Of a stretch of DNA of 64,000 nt, positions 36,685-44,920 are shown piece by piece. This DNA comes from Spartobacteria bacterium (lineage in GTDB: Bacteria; Verrucomicrobiota; Verrucomicrobiia; Chthoniobacterales; UBA10450). The notes below the pieces were generated by a model, which searched no databases, had not been told where the DNA came from, and saw only the letters and a program-made list of their open reading frames with translations. Location of the stretch: the NCBI GenBank assembly GCA_003169695.1, contig PNAS01000073.1, positions 1-64,000 on the forward strand, in the 5' to 3' direction. Position 1 is the stretch's first letter, and every line of letters begins with the position of its first letter. The translations under genes were made by a program, and so were the position numbers.

Positions 36685-38883
36685 TCATTTCTCTGCTGCG
36701 AGGGCTTTGCACCCTGCAAGATCGAGTTTGCCCGAGGCGAGAACCGGAATCGCGTCTACACGCCGTACCATCTTGGGAATCCACAGGTTCGGAACACCAA
36801 TTTCAGAGAGCGCCGCCCGGAGCCGCGGCAGATCGAGATCGACACTGGTCAAGAGGACGAGCGCTTCGCCCTTTGCGGCATCCGCCACGCCCACGATGGC
36901 AATAACGCGCTCAGAGTGCTCTCCGTTCGGCAAGACCGACACAATCTTGTGTTCGATCGTTTCATGCGGCACCATTTCGCCGCCAATTTTCGAGAAGCGC
37001 GAAAGGCGGCCTTCGATATAGAGAAAGCCGTCTTCATCGAATCGTCCGATATCACCCGTCTTGAACCAGCCGTCCCGCAGAACTTCCGCGTTTTTTTCGG
37101 GAGCATCGAGGTAGCCCTCGAAAATGTTTGGTCCACGCAGCCAGAGCATTCCGGTGTTGTGGAGTGAGCCTTTGCGGTCAGTATCGGCGTCGCGAATTTC
37201 AGCGGCGATCCCGGGAAGAAGTTTTCCCGTGGAGCCGAGCCGATTACAGGGTTGAACCGTTTGTCCGGCCTTCGTTGCCTTCGGTTCCGGCAGGTTGACA
37301 CTCACCACCGGCGAGGTTTCGGTGAGGCCGTATCCTTGCAGGACCTCCTTTCCAAACCGCGCCTCAAAGGCCTTCGCCAGTTCATCGGGCAGCTTTTCCG
37401 CTCCGGTGATCAGCAACCGCAAACTGCGCAGTTGTGGCGGCTCCGCTTTTCGCAAATACGCGCGCAAGAAGGTTGGCGTGGCCAACATTACGGTCACCGC
37501 TTGGCGCTCCACGAGGCTGGCAATCTTGCCGGCTTCGAGCGGACTCGGATAGCTCGCGGTGCGAACCCCTTCGATGAGCGGGTACCAGAGCGTCACTGTA
37601 CAACCGAAGCTGTGGAAAAATGGGAGCGACGCGAGCATCACATCGTCTTTTTTCGCGTCGAGCATGACTGCGAATTGCGAGACGTTGGAGAGGATATTGC
37701 GATGGGTTAGCGTCACACCTTTTGGCTGGCCTGAACTTCCGCTCGTGAAAAGCAGGATCGCTTCCGCCCGGTCTCCAAAACGCGGAAGGTTTAGGACGCG
37801 CCCCAATACGCGTAACGGCAGCGCGACTCCGAATATCCACCAGCCGAGAATCGCCTGTTTCATCTTAGGCAAGATTTCGTCCAGGTGAATCACCTGCGGC
37901 GTCCAGGGAAAATCTTCCAATCGCTTCGCGAGTATTCGCGCCGTGATGATCGTGCTCAGGCCGGCTTGTTCCTTGGCCGATTCGATCGAGTCACGTGCGC
38001 TGGTGAAATTCAAGTTAACCGGGATCTTGCCCGCGAAGACGACCGCCAGATTCGCGACTACGCCGCCTTTGCCCGGCGGCAGAACGATTCCAATTCGCCG
38101 CTCAGGACATTTCCTTCTCAGATGACGGCTTAGCGCAAGCGCTACGCCGAGGAGTTTTCCGCGCGATAAACTCGTGTGGTCGAGTCCGTCAGTAATTGCG
38201 ATTCGAAACGGATTTCGTTTTAGACCGCGCAGACAAGCCTGCGCGAGATGACCGCGCAAGACGGGCCGCTGGCTGTAACAAAATTCCCCGATTTTGAGCA
38301 GCTCCTCGCGAACAGTCGCGATGTCAGCAGCTTCGGCCGCCAGCGGTTTGCCAAACGCGACCATCACCCGGTACGGCACCGCCCTGGGCCATTTCGTAAA
38401 GAACCGTCCGCCTTGGAATGAGAAGATCGAGCCCCAGAGCCGGTCGAGCCACACGGGAACAACCGGCGCTTCCGCGTGCCGTGCGATTACTTCGTAGCCG
38501 CGCCGCAAACGCAGCAGTGATCCGCTGCGCGAGAGCTCTCCTTCCGGAAACAAGCAAACGATCTCGCCCGCGCGAATCTTTGCCGCCGCATCGCGCATCG
38601 CATCTTTCGCTTTGCGAGGAGTGATGGGGATGCAACCCACCGCCCGCAAAACCGGGTGCAGGAACCGATTCCGGTAGACGCCTTCATCGATGATGAAGCG
38701 AATCGGTCGCGGAGAGGCGAGCATGAGAACGATGGCGTCCACCCATGTGATGTGATTTGGCAGCAGGAGAAAGCCGCCCGCAGGAAGGTGTTCCGCGCCG
38801 GTGGCGGACACGCGATAAACGAGCCGGGCAAGGCCCAAGCCAAAAAAATAGAGCGCGCGTTCGGCGGCCGAGGATTTCGCCAT
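36685..38883 (-). CDS. PlsC acyltransferase fused to acyl-AMP ligase (Aas-like)
   Basis: A 732-residue two-domain enzyme. Residues 1-200 are an acylglycerophosphate acyltransferase with H(X)4D (NHITWVD, His44-Asp49) and 'FPEGELSRSG' (112-121). Residues about 220-732 are an acyl-AMP ligase with P-loop 'FTSGSSGQPKGVTLTH', 'GYGLTETSPVVSV' and 'GWFKTGDIGRFDEDGFLYIEGR'. E. coli Aas has the same order and re-acylates lysophosphatidylethanolamine via acyl-ACP. It may lack the multi-helix transporter domain present in some fusions. It is divergent from an MFS transporter 49 bases away, discussed in the findings. Confidence 0.92.
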   Translation of the reverse strand: MAKSSAAERALYFFGLGLARLVYRVSATGAEHLPAGGFLLLPNHITWVDAIVLMLASPRPIRFIIDEGVYRNRFLHPVLRAVGCIPITPRKAKDAMRDAAAKIRAGEIVCLFPEGELSRSGSLLRLRRGYEVIARHAEAPVVPVWLDRLWGSIFSFQGGRFFTKWPRAVPYRVMVAFGKPLAAEAADIATVREELLKIGEFCYSQRPVLRGHLAQACLRGLKRNPFRIAITDGLDHTSLSRGKLLGVALALSRHLRRKCPERRIGIVLPPGKGGVVANLAVVFAGKIPVNLNFTSARDSIESAKEQAGLSTIITARILAKRLEDFPWTPQVIHLDEILPKMKQAILGWWIFGVALPLRVLGRVLNLPRFGDRAEAILLFTSGSSGQPKGVTLTHRNILSNVSQFAVMLDAKKDDVMLASLPFFHSFGCTVTLWYPLIEGVRTASYPSPLEAGKIASLVERQAVTVMLATPTFLRAYLRKAEPPQLRSLRLLITGAEKLPDELAKAFEARFGKEVLQGYGLTETSPVVSVNLPEPKATKAGQTVQPCNRLGSTGKLLPGIAAEIRDADTDRKGSLHNTGMLWLRGPNIFEGYLDAPEKNAEVLRDGWFKTGDIGRFDEDGFLYIEGRLSRFSKIGGEMVPHETIEHKIVSVLPNGEHSERVIAIVGVADAAKGEALVLLTSVDLDLPRLRAALSEIGVPNLWIPKMVRRVDAIPVLASGKLDLAGCKALAAEK

Positions 38884-38931
38884 GGAATATGGTTTACAAG
38901 GAGCCGGTTGTTCCGTGCAATCGGCAATTCG

Positions 38932-40191
38932 ATGACGGCAAGCGAATCGACGGCAAACCCCGGCGCACGTACCGCACTCGCGTTGCTGCTCGGGATCAAC
39001 CTGTTCAACTACATCGATCGTTTTGTTCTCGCGGCGGTCGAGCCCAACATCCGCGCGGCCTTTTTCGTTCCGGGGGATCCGAACGCGATGTGGAAGACTG
39101 GCTCGCTAGCCCCGGCGTTCCTCATTACTTACATGTTCGCGGCGCCGGTCCTCGGTTTTTTGGCCGATCGCTTCTCGCGCTGGGTTATCGTGGGCGCATG
39201 CGTGATTCTCTGGAGCTTTGCCACTGCGGCATCGGGGTTTGCGGCCACGTTCTTCGCGCTCTTGCTCACGCGCGTCTTCGTCGGAATCGGAGAAGGCGGT
39301 TATGGACCCGCTGCGCCGACCATCCTGGTCGACTACTTCACACTGCAAACGCGCGGCCGCGTCATGGCCATTTTTTGCGCCGCGATTCCGGTCGGAAGTG
39401 CCTTGGGTTACGTGCTCGGAGGACTCGTCAACGCACAACTTGGCTGGCGTTGGGCATTCTATCTTGTCGCGATTCCCGGGATCATTCTGGGCCTGCTTTG
39501 TTTCTTCCAAACGGATCCGCGCGCGCGAGCAGGCGTCCGCGAAGCGCGCGGGCGTGCGAGCAAAGGAGACTACAGGGAGCTGCTGCGCACGCGCTCCTTT
39601 GTCTTCAATTGCCTCGCCCAAACGGCGATGACTTTTGCGCTGGGCGGCCTCGCTTATTGGATGTCGGCTTATCTGATTTTTCGTAATCAATCGCCCGCAC
39701 TCGCGACTCCCATTTTCGGCGGCATCACCGTTGTGGCGGGTCTGCTCTCGACAGTCCTCGGCGGATTTATCGCGGACCGGCTGCAAAAGCGTTTCAGTGG
39801 TTCCTACTTCCTGGTCTCCGGTTTCGGCATGCTTCTCGCCTTCCCGTTATTTGTCGCAATGCTTTACGCACCATTTCCGATGGCCTGGGTATTTCTGTTT
39901 GGCTCGGTCTTTTTCGTTTTCCTCAATACCGGACCGTCTAACGCAGCCTTGGCCAATGTCGCCGGGCCGAGAGTTCGCGCGACTGCTTTCGCGCTCAACA
40001 TTCTGATCATTCACTTCTTTGGTGACGCTTTTTCACCCCCGCTATTGGGACTAATCGCGGGTCGTTCAAATATGAATGTGGCGTTCCTGGTCATTTCGGT
40101 GGCGATGCTCATCTCCGGGATCATTTGGCTGTTCGGAATGAAGTACCTGGCGGCGGATACGATCGCCGTGGAAAACCAACCGGCGATGTAA
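38932..40191 (+). CDS. Spinster-like MFS transporter
   Basis: A 419-residue carrier with 12 membrane helices. The N-terminus 'ALALLLGINLFNYIDRFVLAAVEPNIRAAFF' is the 'N(Y/F)xDR' opening of spinster-like MFS proteins. 'GFLADRFSRWVIVGACVILWS' is the loop 2-3 motif, and 'RVFVGIGEGGYGPAAPTILVDYF' resembles the family 'R...GIGEA...A.P....D'. I chose ATG 38932. The longer frame back to 38656 runs through the divergent gene. The substrate is not predictable from sequence alone, but divergence from an Aas-like enzyme suggests lysophospholipids or fatty acids. Confidence 0.9.
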   Translation: MTASESTANPGARTALALLLGINLFNYIDRFVLAAVEPNIRAAFFVPGDPNAMWKTGSLAPAFLITYMFAAPVLGFLADRFSRWVIVGACVILWSFATAASGFAATFFALLLTRVFVGIGEGGYGPAAPTILVDYFTLQTRGRVMAIFCAAIPVGSALGYVLGGLVNAQLGWRWAFYLVAIPGIILGLLCFFQTDPRARAGVREARGRASKGDYRELLRTRSFVFNCLAQTAMTFALGGLAYWMSAYLIFRNQSPALATPIFGGITVVAGLLSTVLGGFIADRLQKRFSGSYFLVSGFGMLLAFPLFVAMLYAPFPMAWVFLFGSVFFVFLNTGPSNAALANVAGPRVRATAFALNILIIHFFGDAFSPPLLGLIAGRSNMNVAFLVISVAMLISGIIWLFGMKYLAADTIAVENQPAM

Positions 40192-40223
40192 ACAGAAACA
40201 GCAGGAGCGCCGGCCGAGACCTA

Positions 40224-40607
40224 TTAGAGTTCGTAAGTGGTGATCTCAATCTCGTATCCGTCCGGATCCCGAAAGTAGATTGAGTGCGAGATTTTGTGGT
40301 CCTGGAAATGGAAAGCTATGCCGCGACTTGTTAGGTCACGCTGCGCTGCGACAAAATTTTTGCGATTGGCTCGCAATGCGAAATGGAGCATGCCGTGTGT
40401 CTTACGAGACTGCGACTGATTTGCGTGATCACTTCCGGCAGGAAAAAGCGCAATGGCCGTCTTAGCCCGTGCCACGAAAACCGGAACGCCTTCCCACATT
40501 CCATGGTAGCGGCGTTCGAATCCGAGAACATCGACGTACCAGTCTGCCGCACGTTCAACGTCCCGGACGGCGAGCGCAACGTGATCGAGTCCTTCCAATT
40601 CAAACAT
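40224..40607 (-). CDS. VOC-family (glyoxalase/dioxygenase superfamily) protein
   Basis: A 127-residue single-domain protein of the vicinal oxygen chelate fold: 'GLDHVALAVRDVERAADWYVDVLGFERRY' (first metal His), 'LHFALRANRKNFVAAQRDLTSRGIAFHFQDHKISHSIYFRDPDGYEIEITTY' (second His and the Glu ligand). It is close in pattern to fosfomycin-resistance and catechol-dioxygenase-like VOC proteins, but the substrate is unknown. It converges with the MFS gene. Confidence 0.9.
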   Translation of the reverse strand: MFELEGLDHVALAVRDVERAADWYVDVLGFERRYHGMWEGVPVFVARAKTAIALFPAGSDHANQSQSRKTHGMLHFALRANRKNFVAAQRDLTSRGIAFHFQDHKISHSIYFRDPDGYEIEITTYEL

Positions 40608-40727
40608 TGGGGTCAGTCAAATTGCAGAAGCGCTCTTGAGGAAGCTAAATCTGGAGACGCTCACCGCAAGGAGCGCCGCGCGAGATTGACCTTGCGAAAA
40701 TGCGGGCACGGCGTTGCGTAAGCACTC
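40608..40727. repeat. Intergenic gap with degenerate palindrome
   Basis: No gene is seen. It includes 'GAGACGCTCACCGCAAGGAGCGCC' in pieces around 40653-40676, a degenerate relative of the perfect hairpin at 28282-28315 (shared centre GCTCACCGC and right arm GAGCGCC). Confidence 0.45.
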
Positions 40728-41540
40728 ATGCGTAGAATCGTATTGTCGTCCGCGGCGTTTTTACTCGCCTGCACGAATCTTTTTGCGGCCGAGGTCCAGG
40801 TGGGATTTTCACCCTCGCCCAAGCCGGAAAAGGCGGAATCGCCGAAGCCTCAACAACAGGCGACGCCCGCACAACAGGCGACGCCCGCTGGGGAGTTGCC
40901 CCTTTACCGGCCAGCCCTGCTTGGAGCCGGCCCAAATTCCGTTATCAACCGCATCGACATTCAGGATTTGATCAAGAGAGGACAGAAGGATGCCAGCATC
41001 ATGTTTTGCTGCTCCGTCACGAAAACTGGAGAGATCGCCAACGCCTGGACCTACCGCGGAACGCCCGGGTCCGTTTTCCTCGAGCAGGAACTGCTCGCAC
41101 GACTGGATCAGGCGGTGTTTGTGCCTGCGATCTACAACCACCAAATCGTGCACGTTCTCTTTTATGGTACGGTGACGTTTTCGGTCGTGAACGGAAAGCC
41201 TCGCCTCCGGATTTTTGCGAACCAGGAAGCAGTGGAGCTGAAAAAGGAAAGTGACTTCGTCGGCCCTCAACCGTTTGTCGGGCGTGATTCGAAGTTTGAA
41301 GGATTGCACTATCCGAACGATGTGGTCAGGGCTCCGATCTCAGGCCTGGTGGAACTGGGCATGAAGGTTGACGCGGATGGAAACCTGAAGGAGCTGCGGG
41401 TTGTTTCAGAGGAGCCGCCACTGCTCGGATTTCGGCGAGCCGCGGCCGAAGATTTCCGGGTGGCGAGATTCATTCCCGCCTTCCGCGACGGGAAAGCGGT
41501 CGAGTGCAGCATCACGCTGCCCGTCTACTACTCACCGTAA
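40728..41540 (+). CDS. Secreted TonB-C-terminal-like protein
   Basis: A 270-residue protein with a signal peptide (MRRIVLSSAAFLLACTNLFAA). It has a proline/glutamine linker containing a tandem 'QQATPA' (encoded by an exact 18-base duplication, about 40854-40889). Two TonB-C-like units follow: 'DASIMFCCSVTKTGEIANAW ... LARLDQAVFVPA' and 'SGLVELGMKVDADGNLKELRVVSEEPPLLGFRRAAAEDFRVARFIPAFRDGK'. The last matches 'v.G.v...r....s....l..aA...v....f.Pa...G.pv'. Unlike true TonB it has no N-terminal membrane anchor, so it is probably a free periplasmic protein. Role unknown. Confidence 0.78.
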   Translation: MRRIVLSSAAFLLACTNLFAAEVQVGFSPSPKPEKAESPKPQQQATPAQQATPAGELPLYRPALLGAGPNSVINRIDIQDLIKRGQKDASIMFCCSVTKTGEIANAWTYRGTPGSVFLEQELLARLDQAVFVPAIYNHQIVHVLFYGTVTFSVVNGKPRLRIFANQEAVELKKESDFVGPQPFVGRDSKFEGLHYPNDVVRAPISGLVELGMKVDADGNLKELRVVSEEPPLLGFRRAAAEDFRVARFIPAFRDGKAVECSITLPVYYSP

Positions 41541-41581
41541 GGCGGTGGACAGTGTTCGTTGGCGCGTTTCATGAGGTGGTC

Positions 41582-42226
41582 GTGGCGAAAATAAAAAGGC
41601 CGATCCTGCCTTTGTCCTTTTTCCAGCGCGACCCCCTGATCTGTGCACGCGAGCTCGTGGGCACCGAGCTGGCTTGGGGAAAATGCTCAGGCATCGTAGT
41701 TGAGACGGAGGCATATCTCACATTGAATGACGAAGCTTGTCACACCTTTACACGACCGAGCACCCGCGCGTTCGTCGAGCGAAACGCGGCGGGGACAGTC
41801 TACATTTACATGAATTACGGTGTGCACTGGATGCTCAATGTGCTCGTGAAAGGCGCGGCCAGGAGTGGGCTGATTTTGATTCGCGCGCTCGAGCCGCGGC
41901 GGGGCCTCAGCATCATGAGAGCACGCCGTGGAGTTGATGACGTCCATCGCCTCTGCTCCGGGCCGGGTAAATTGGCGCAGGCGCTGGACATCGCGAAGCG
42001 GCATCACGAAATGAATCTTTGCGCGGATCCACGATACTGTTTCATGCAAGCCGGCCTGGACGCCCCGGTCGTGGCCGACCCGCGCATCGGGATCAGCCGT
42101 GCCAGAGATTTTCCGTGGCGATTCACTCTGGCGGGTAGCCCGTTTGTCAGTGTCCCCGTGCGTCTAGCAAACGTGCGGAAGCCATTGACCGCCACGAAGA
42201 GTGCGCGGACTTTCCCCGCGCAATGA
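41582..42226 (+). CDS. 3-methyladenine DNA glycosylase (AAG/MPG family)
   Basis: A 214-residue base-excision-repair enzyme that removes alkylated purines. It has 'RDPLICARELVGTELAW', the catalytic glutamate block 'GIVVETEAYLTLNDEACHTF', 'RNAAGTVYIYMNYGVHWMLNV' and 'LIRALEP', then 'LCSGPGKLAQALDI' and 'RIGISRARDFPWRF'. GTG 41582 is preferred because a GAGG lies five bases upstream and the product starts at the conserved region. Earlier GTG codons extend into the previous gene's end. It overlaps mnmA by 4 bases. Confidence 0.93.
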   Translation: MAKIKRPILPLSFFQRDPLICARELVGTELAWGKCSGIVVETEAYLTLNDEACHTFTRPSTRAFVERNAAGTVYIYMNYGVHWMLNVLVKGAARSGLILIRALEPRRGLSIMRARRGVDDVHRLCSGPGKLAQALDIAKRHHEMNLCADPRYCFMQAGLDAPVVADPRIGISRARDFPWRFTLAGSPFVSVPVRLANVRKPLTATKSARTFPAQ

Positions 42227-43323
42227 ACGCAAGCAAACAGCGGGTCCTTCTTGGCATGAGCGGAGGCGTCGATTCCAGCGTGGCGGGTTACCTCTTGCGC
42301 GAACAAGGCTACGACGTTGTCGGTGTGACCATGAAGGTGTGGCCGCAGGATTGCATCTCGCGTGCCGAGGACAAATGTTGCGGCCCGCAGGCCGTGGCCG
42401 ACGCGCGCGGCGTGGCCCACTCGTTAGGCTTTCCGCATTACGTCGTTGATGAAGCGGACCAATTCGAACGGCTGGTGATCGATTACTTTTCCAGCGAATA
42501 CCAGGCCGGCCGCACGCCGAATCCTTGCGTGATGTGCAACGAGAAGCTCAAGTTTGGCAACCTCTGGAAAAAGGCCGAAGCGCTTGGCTGCGACTACATC
42601 GCCACGGGCCATTATGCCATCATAGAGCATCATCCTGATCGCGCCGTTTTGCGCAAAGGCGCCGACCCGCGAAAAGACCAATCCTACTTCATGTTCAGTC
42701 TGCGGCAGCCACAACTGCAGCGCGCGCTGACTCCGCTCGGCGGCATGTCGAAACCCGCCATCCGGGAAATCGCCCGCTCGTTAGGCCTGAAGGTCGCTGA
42801 CAAGGTGGATAGCCAGGAAATTTGCTTCGTGCCCGGGAACGACTACAAAGCTTTCCTTCGATCACATCTGGGCGCGGAAGCATTTCATGAGGGAGGCATC
42901 TATGATCTCGCGGGAAATTTTCTCGGAGAACACGGCGGAATCGAGCTCTTTACGATTGGTCAACGCAAAGGCCTGCCCGGAGGTTCGGCTCAGCCGCGCT
43001 ACGTCATCGATCTCGACCCGGCGACGAATCGCGTTATCGTCGGCGCCGCGGAGGATTTGGCCGCGGATGATTTCGAAATCGACCGGGTGAACTGGAGCAG
43101 CCGCCGCAATCCCGATGAGCCGATCGAAGTCACCGTCAAAATTCGCTACAGCCATCCTGGGACTCCCGCGACCATCACGCCACTGCGGGAGGGTCGCGCC
43201 CGCGTCCAGTTGCACGAACCGCAAAAAGCGGTTACGCCCGGACAAGCCGCTGTGTTTTACGATGGAGATATCGTGGTGGGCGGCGGTTGGATTTGCCGGG
43301 CCACCGCCCTGCAGCTCACCTAG
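42223..43323 (+). CDS. mnmA: tRNA-specific 2-thiouridylase MnmA
   Basis: A 366-residue enzyme that thiolates U34 of tRNA-Lys, -Glu and -Gln. PP-loop 'GMSGGVDSSVAGYLL', then 'GRTPNPCVMCNEKLKFGNL' with the first catalytic cysteine, 'ATGHYA', 'KDQSYFMFSL', and the second cysteine in 'DSQEICFVPGNDY'. 'FTIGQRKGLPGG' precedes the C-terminal beta barrel. Length is normal. It is coupled by ATGA to the AAG glycosylase gene and followed by cutA after three bases. Sulfur probably comes from the NifS-like protein at 9397 (inference). Confidence 0.96.
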   Translation: MNASKQRVLLGMSGGVDSSVAGYLLREQGYDVVGVTMKVWPQDCISRAEDKCCGPQAVADARGVAHSLGFPHYVVDEADQFERLVIDYFSSEYQAGRTPNPCVMCNEKLKFGNLWKKAEALGCDYIATGHYAIIEHHPDRAVLRKGADPRKDQSYFMFSLRQPQLQRALTPLGGMSKPAIREIARSLGLKVADKVDSQEICFVPGNDYKAFLRSHLGAEAFHEGGIYDLAGNFLGEHGGIELFTIGQRKGLPGGSAQPRYVIDLDPATNRVIVGAAEDLAADDFEIDRVNWSSRRNPDEPIEVTVKIRYSHPGTPATITPLREGRARVQLHEPQKAVTPGQAAVFYDGDIVVGGGWICRATALQLT

Positions 43324-43326
43324 CGA

Positions 43327-43653
43327 ATGAATGAGGAAACATTGCTCGCCTGCAGCACGTTTCCCGAAATCGAAACGGCGCGCCGCATCGCTCAGCAATT
43401 GGTGACGGAAAACCTAGCAGCCTGCGCCAACATCATTCCGGCGGTTGAATCGATCTATCGCTGGCAGGACACGGTCGAGAACGCGCAAGAGACACTCGTT
43501 TTTTTCAAAACGACTACCTCCCGCTACGCCGCGTTCCAAGACAGACTGAGGTCGTTGCATCCCTACGAGGTGCCGGAAATAATTTGCCTGCGCATCGCCG
43601 ATGGCCTGCCGGAATATTTGCTCTGGGTCAGTGCAGGCTGTTCGCCAAAGTAG
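43327..43653 (+). CDS. cutA: Divalent-cation tolerance protein CutA
   Basis: A 108-residue trimeric ferredoxin-like protein: 'LACSTFPEIETARRIAQQLVTENLAACANIIPAVESIYRWQDTVENAQETLVFFKTT' and 'LHPYEVPEIICLRIADGLPEYLLWV' are the full CutA1 pattern. The original link to copper tolerance is disputed and the biochemical role is unknown. It is the third gene of the AAG-mnmA-cutA unit (3-base gap). Confidence 0.94.
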   Translation: MNEETLLACSTFPEIETARRIAQQLVTENLAACANIIPAVESIYRWQDTVENAQETLVFFKTTTSRYAAFQDRLRSLHPYEVPEIICLRIADGLPEYLLWVSAGCSPK

Positions 43654-43702
43654 GAACGCCGGTCTGCGGCATCCAGTTGGCGTGGCGCGCCGACCGGACT
43701 CG

Positions 43703-44209
43703 TTAACCAGACTTGGCCTCAACAGTTTTCGGCGGCGGAGTATTTCGAAACTCGCGGTGCCGAATCTTTCCCCCCGCATACGCAATGTAAAACCCTGCGC
43801 CCAGCGAACCGATCGCCAGAATCAGCGTCGCAACCGCCAGGGCGCGCGCGGTCTTCGGCCACTTTTTCGGTGCGAAAATCGCCGCGGCCGAAACCAGAGC
43901 GAGGGCGTAGAAAATGTATATCAAATCATCGGCGCGCTGTGCGTGCGCGTTCAGCCACGCCTGGCCGTCGTCGTCCGCCATCGCTAGGACGCGGTCTTCC
44001 GCCGCTTCGCCATAATGAGCGGCTGGCCAGGCCGAGGCGGCGCAGGCGAAAATAAGAATGAGCGCGGTCACCTGGCCGCCTCGAGTGCCCGAATACATCG
44101 CGGCGATCAAGCCCAACAAGGCGATGGCCAACCCGTATACCGGCAAGGGATTGATCAGAACGTGAAGATATTCGGGCTGCTGCAGATCGCGCAGGATCGC
44201 ATCAATCAT
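43703..44209 (-). CDS. Four-helix membrane protein of unknown function (DUF2231-like)
   Basis: From ATG 44209 the product is 168 residues. It has 'HVLINPLPVYGLAIALLGLIAAMY', 'VTALILIFACAASAWPAAHYG', 'DDLIYIFYALALVSAAAIF' and 'RALAVATLILAIGSLGAGFYIAYAGGKIRHREF', about four membrane helices with a conserved His in the first ('H..INPLP') and a His in 'GGKIRH'. This is the DUF2231-like pattern, possibly a metal- or heme-related membrane protein (inference). It is coupled by ATGA to the VanX-like gene. Confidence 0.72.
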   Translation of the reverse strand: MIDAILRDLQQPEYLHVLINPLPVYGLAIALLGLIAAMYSGTRGGQVTALILIFACAASAWPAAHYGEAAEDRVLAMADDDGQAWLNAHAQRADDLIYIFYALALVSAAAIFAPKKWPKTARALAVATLILAIGSLGAGFYIAYAGGKIRHREFRNTPPPKTVEAKSG

Positions 44210-44883
44210 AGATTTTGATGGGGCGCCTGCGCCAAAAGTTGAATCTCCGGGACCGGCGGATATGTCGTCCAATCGCCTGCACAGAAATGCCACCATTCGG
44301 TGCGCAACCCATAGAAGCCGGCACGCGCCATCGCCTTTTGCAGCAGCTTGAGATTCGATCGAACCACCGGATTAGGTCCTTGGTAATAAAGCATCGCGGC
44401 GGGTGTGAAATTATCGAACTCGGTCGGCATTGCGACTTCTTTGCCCGCCCGGTTGACGAGCGTCACGTCGACTGCTGCGCCGCGCGTGTGCATGGAGCCG
44501 ATGCCTTCTTTGGGGTCCGCCACATAAGAGTTGTTTCGGGTCGCCTCCCAAAGCTGCTGCTGCGCGGTTCTTGGCCGATAGGCGTCCCAAATCTTCAAGC
44601 CATAACCGTGTGCCTGAAGGTATTTTTGAGCGAAGGCCAAACGCTGCGCTACGCTGAATCGGACCATCGCCGGCATTCCTGGAGGATAGAGAGGCCGGTG
44701 GATAAAGTTGTTCGCGCCCGCGTAACGCAATTCGATCATGATAGTAGGATCGACGCGTGTGATATCGACAAAACTGCTCTCGGGAATTGGCGCCGTTCCC
44801 TGGCCGAATGCGGCGATGGGAACCAAAAGAGCGAGGACTAGGACTCCTGAAAGAGTGTATTTGAAGAGCGCCCGGGTATTCAC
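44206..44883 (-). CDS. D-alanyl-D-alanine dipeptidase, VanX-like (M15D)
   Basis: A 225-residue exported zinc dipeptidase (signal peptide about residues 1-28). It has 'FVDITRVDPTIMIELRYAGANNFIHRPLYP', the conserved Arg in 'IWDAYRP', zinc ligands 'SMHTRGAAVDVT' (His132, Asp139) and 'TEWWHF' (Glu196, His199). Housekeeping DdpX/VanX-like enzymes recycle D-Ala-D-Ala from peptidoglycan. A VanX resistance cluster (VanH, VanA) is absent, so resistance is unlikely. Confidence 0.92.
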   Translation of the reverse strand: MNTRALFKYTLSGVLVLALLVPIAAFGQGTAPIPESSFVDITRVDPTIMIELRYAGANNFIHRPLYPPGMPAMVRFSVAQRLAFAQKYLQAHGYGLKIWDAYRPRTAQQQLWEATRNNSYVADPKEGIGSMHTRGAAVDVTLVNRAGKEVAMPTEFDNFTPAAMLYYQGPNPVVRSNLKLLQKAMARAGFYGLRTEWWHFCAGDWTTYPPVPEIQLLAQAPHQNL

Positions 44884-44920
44884 GGAAGAGCGTTGATAAA
44901 AAAATCGGGACGACGTCGAA

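Noticed and set aside
44206..44883. Vancomycin-resistance gene (vanX)
   Set aside because: No VanH or VanA partner. The protein has a signal peptide and fits housekeeping peptidoglycan recycling.
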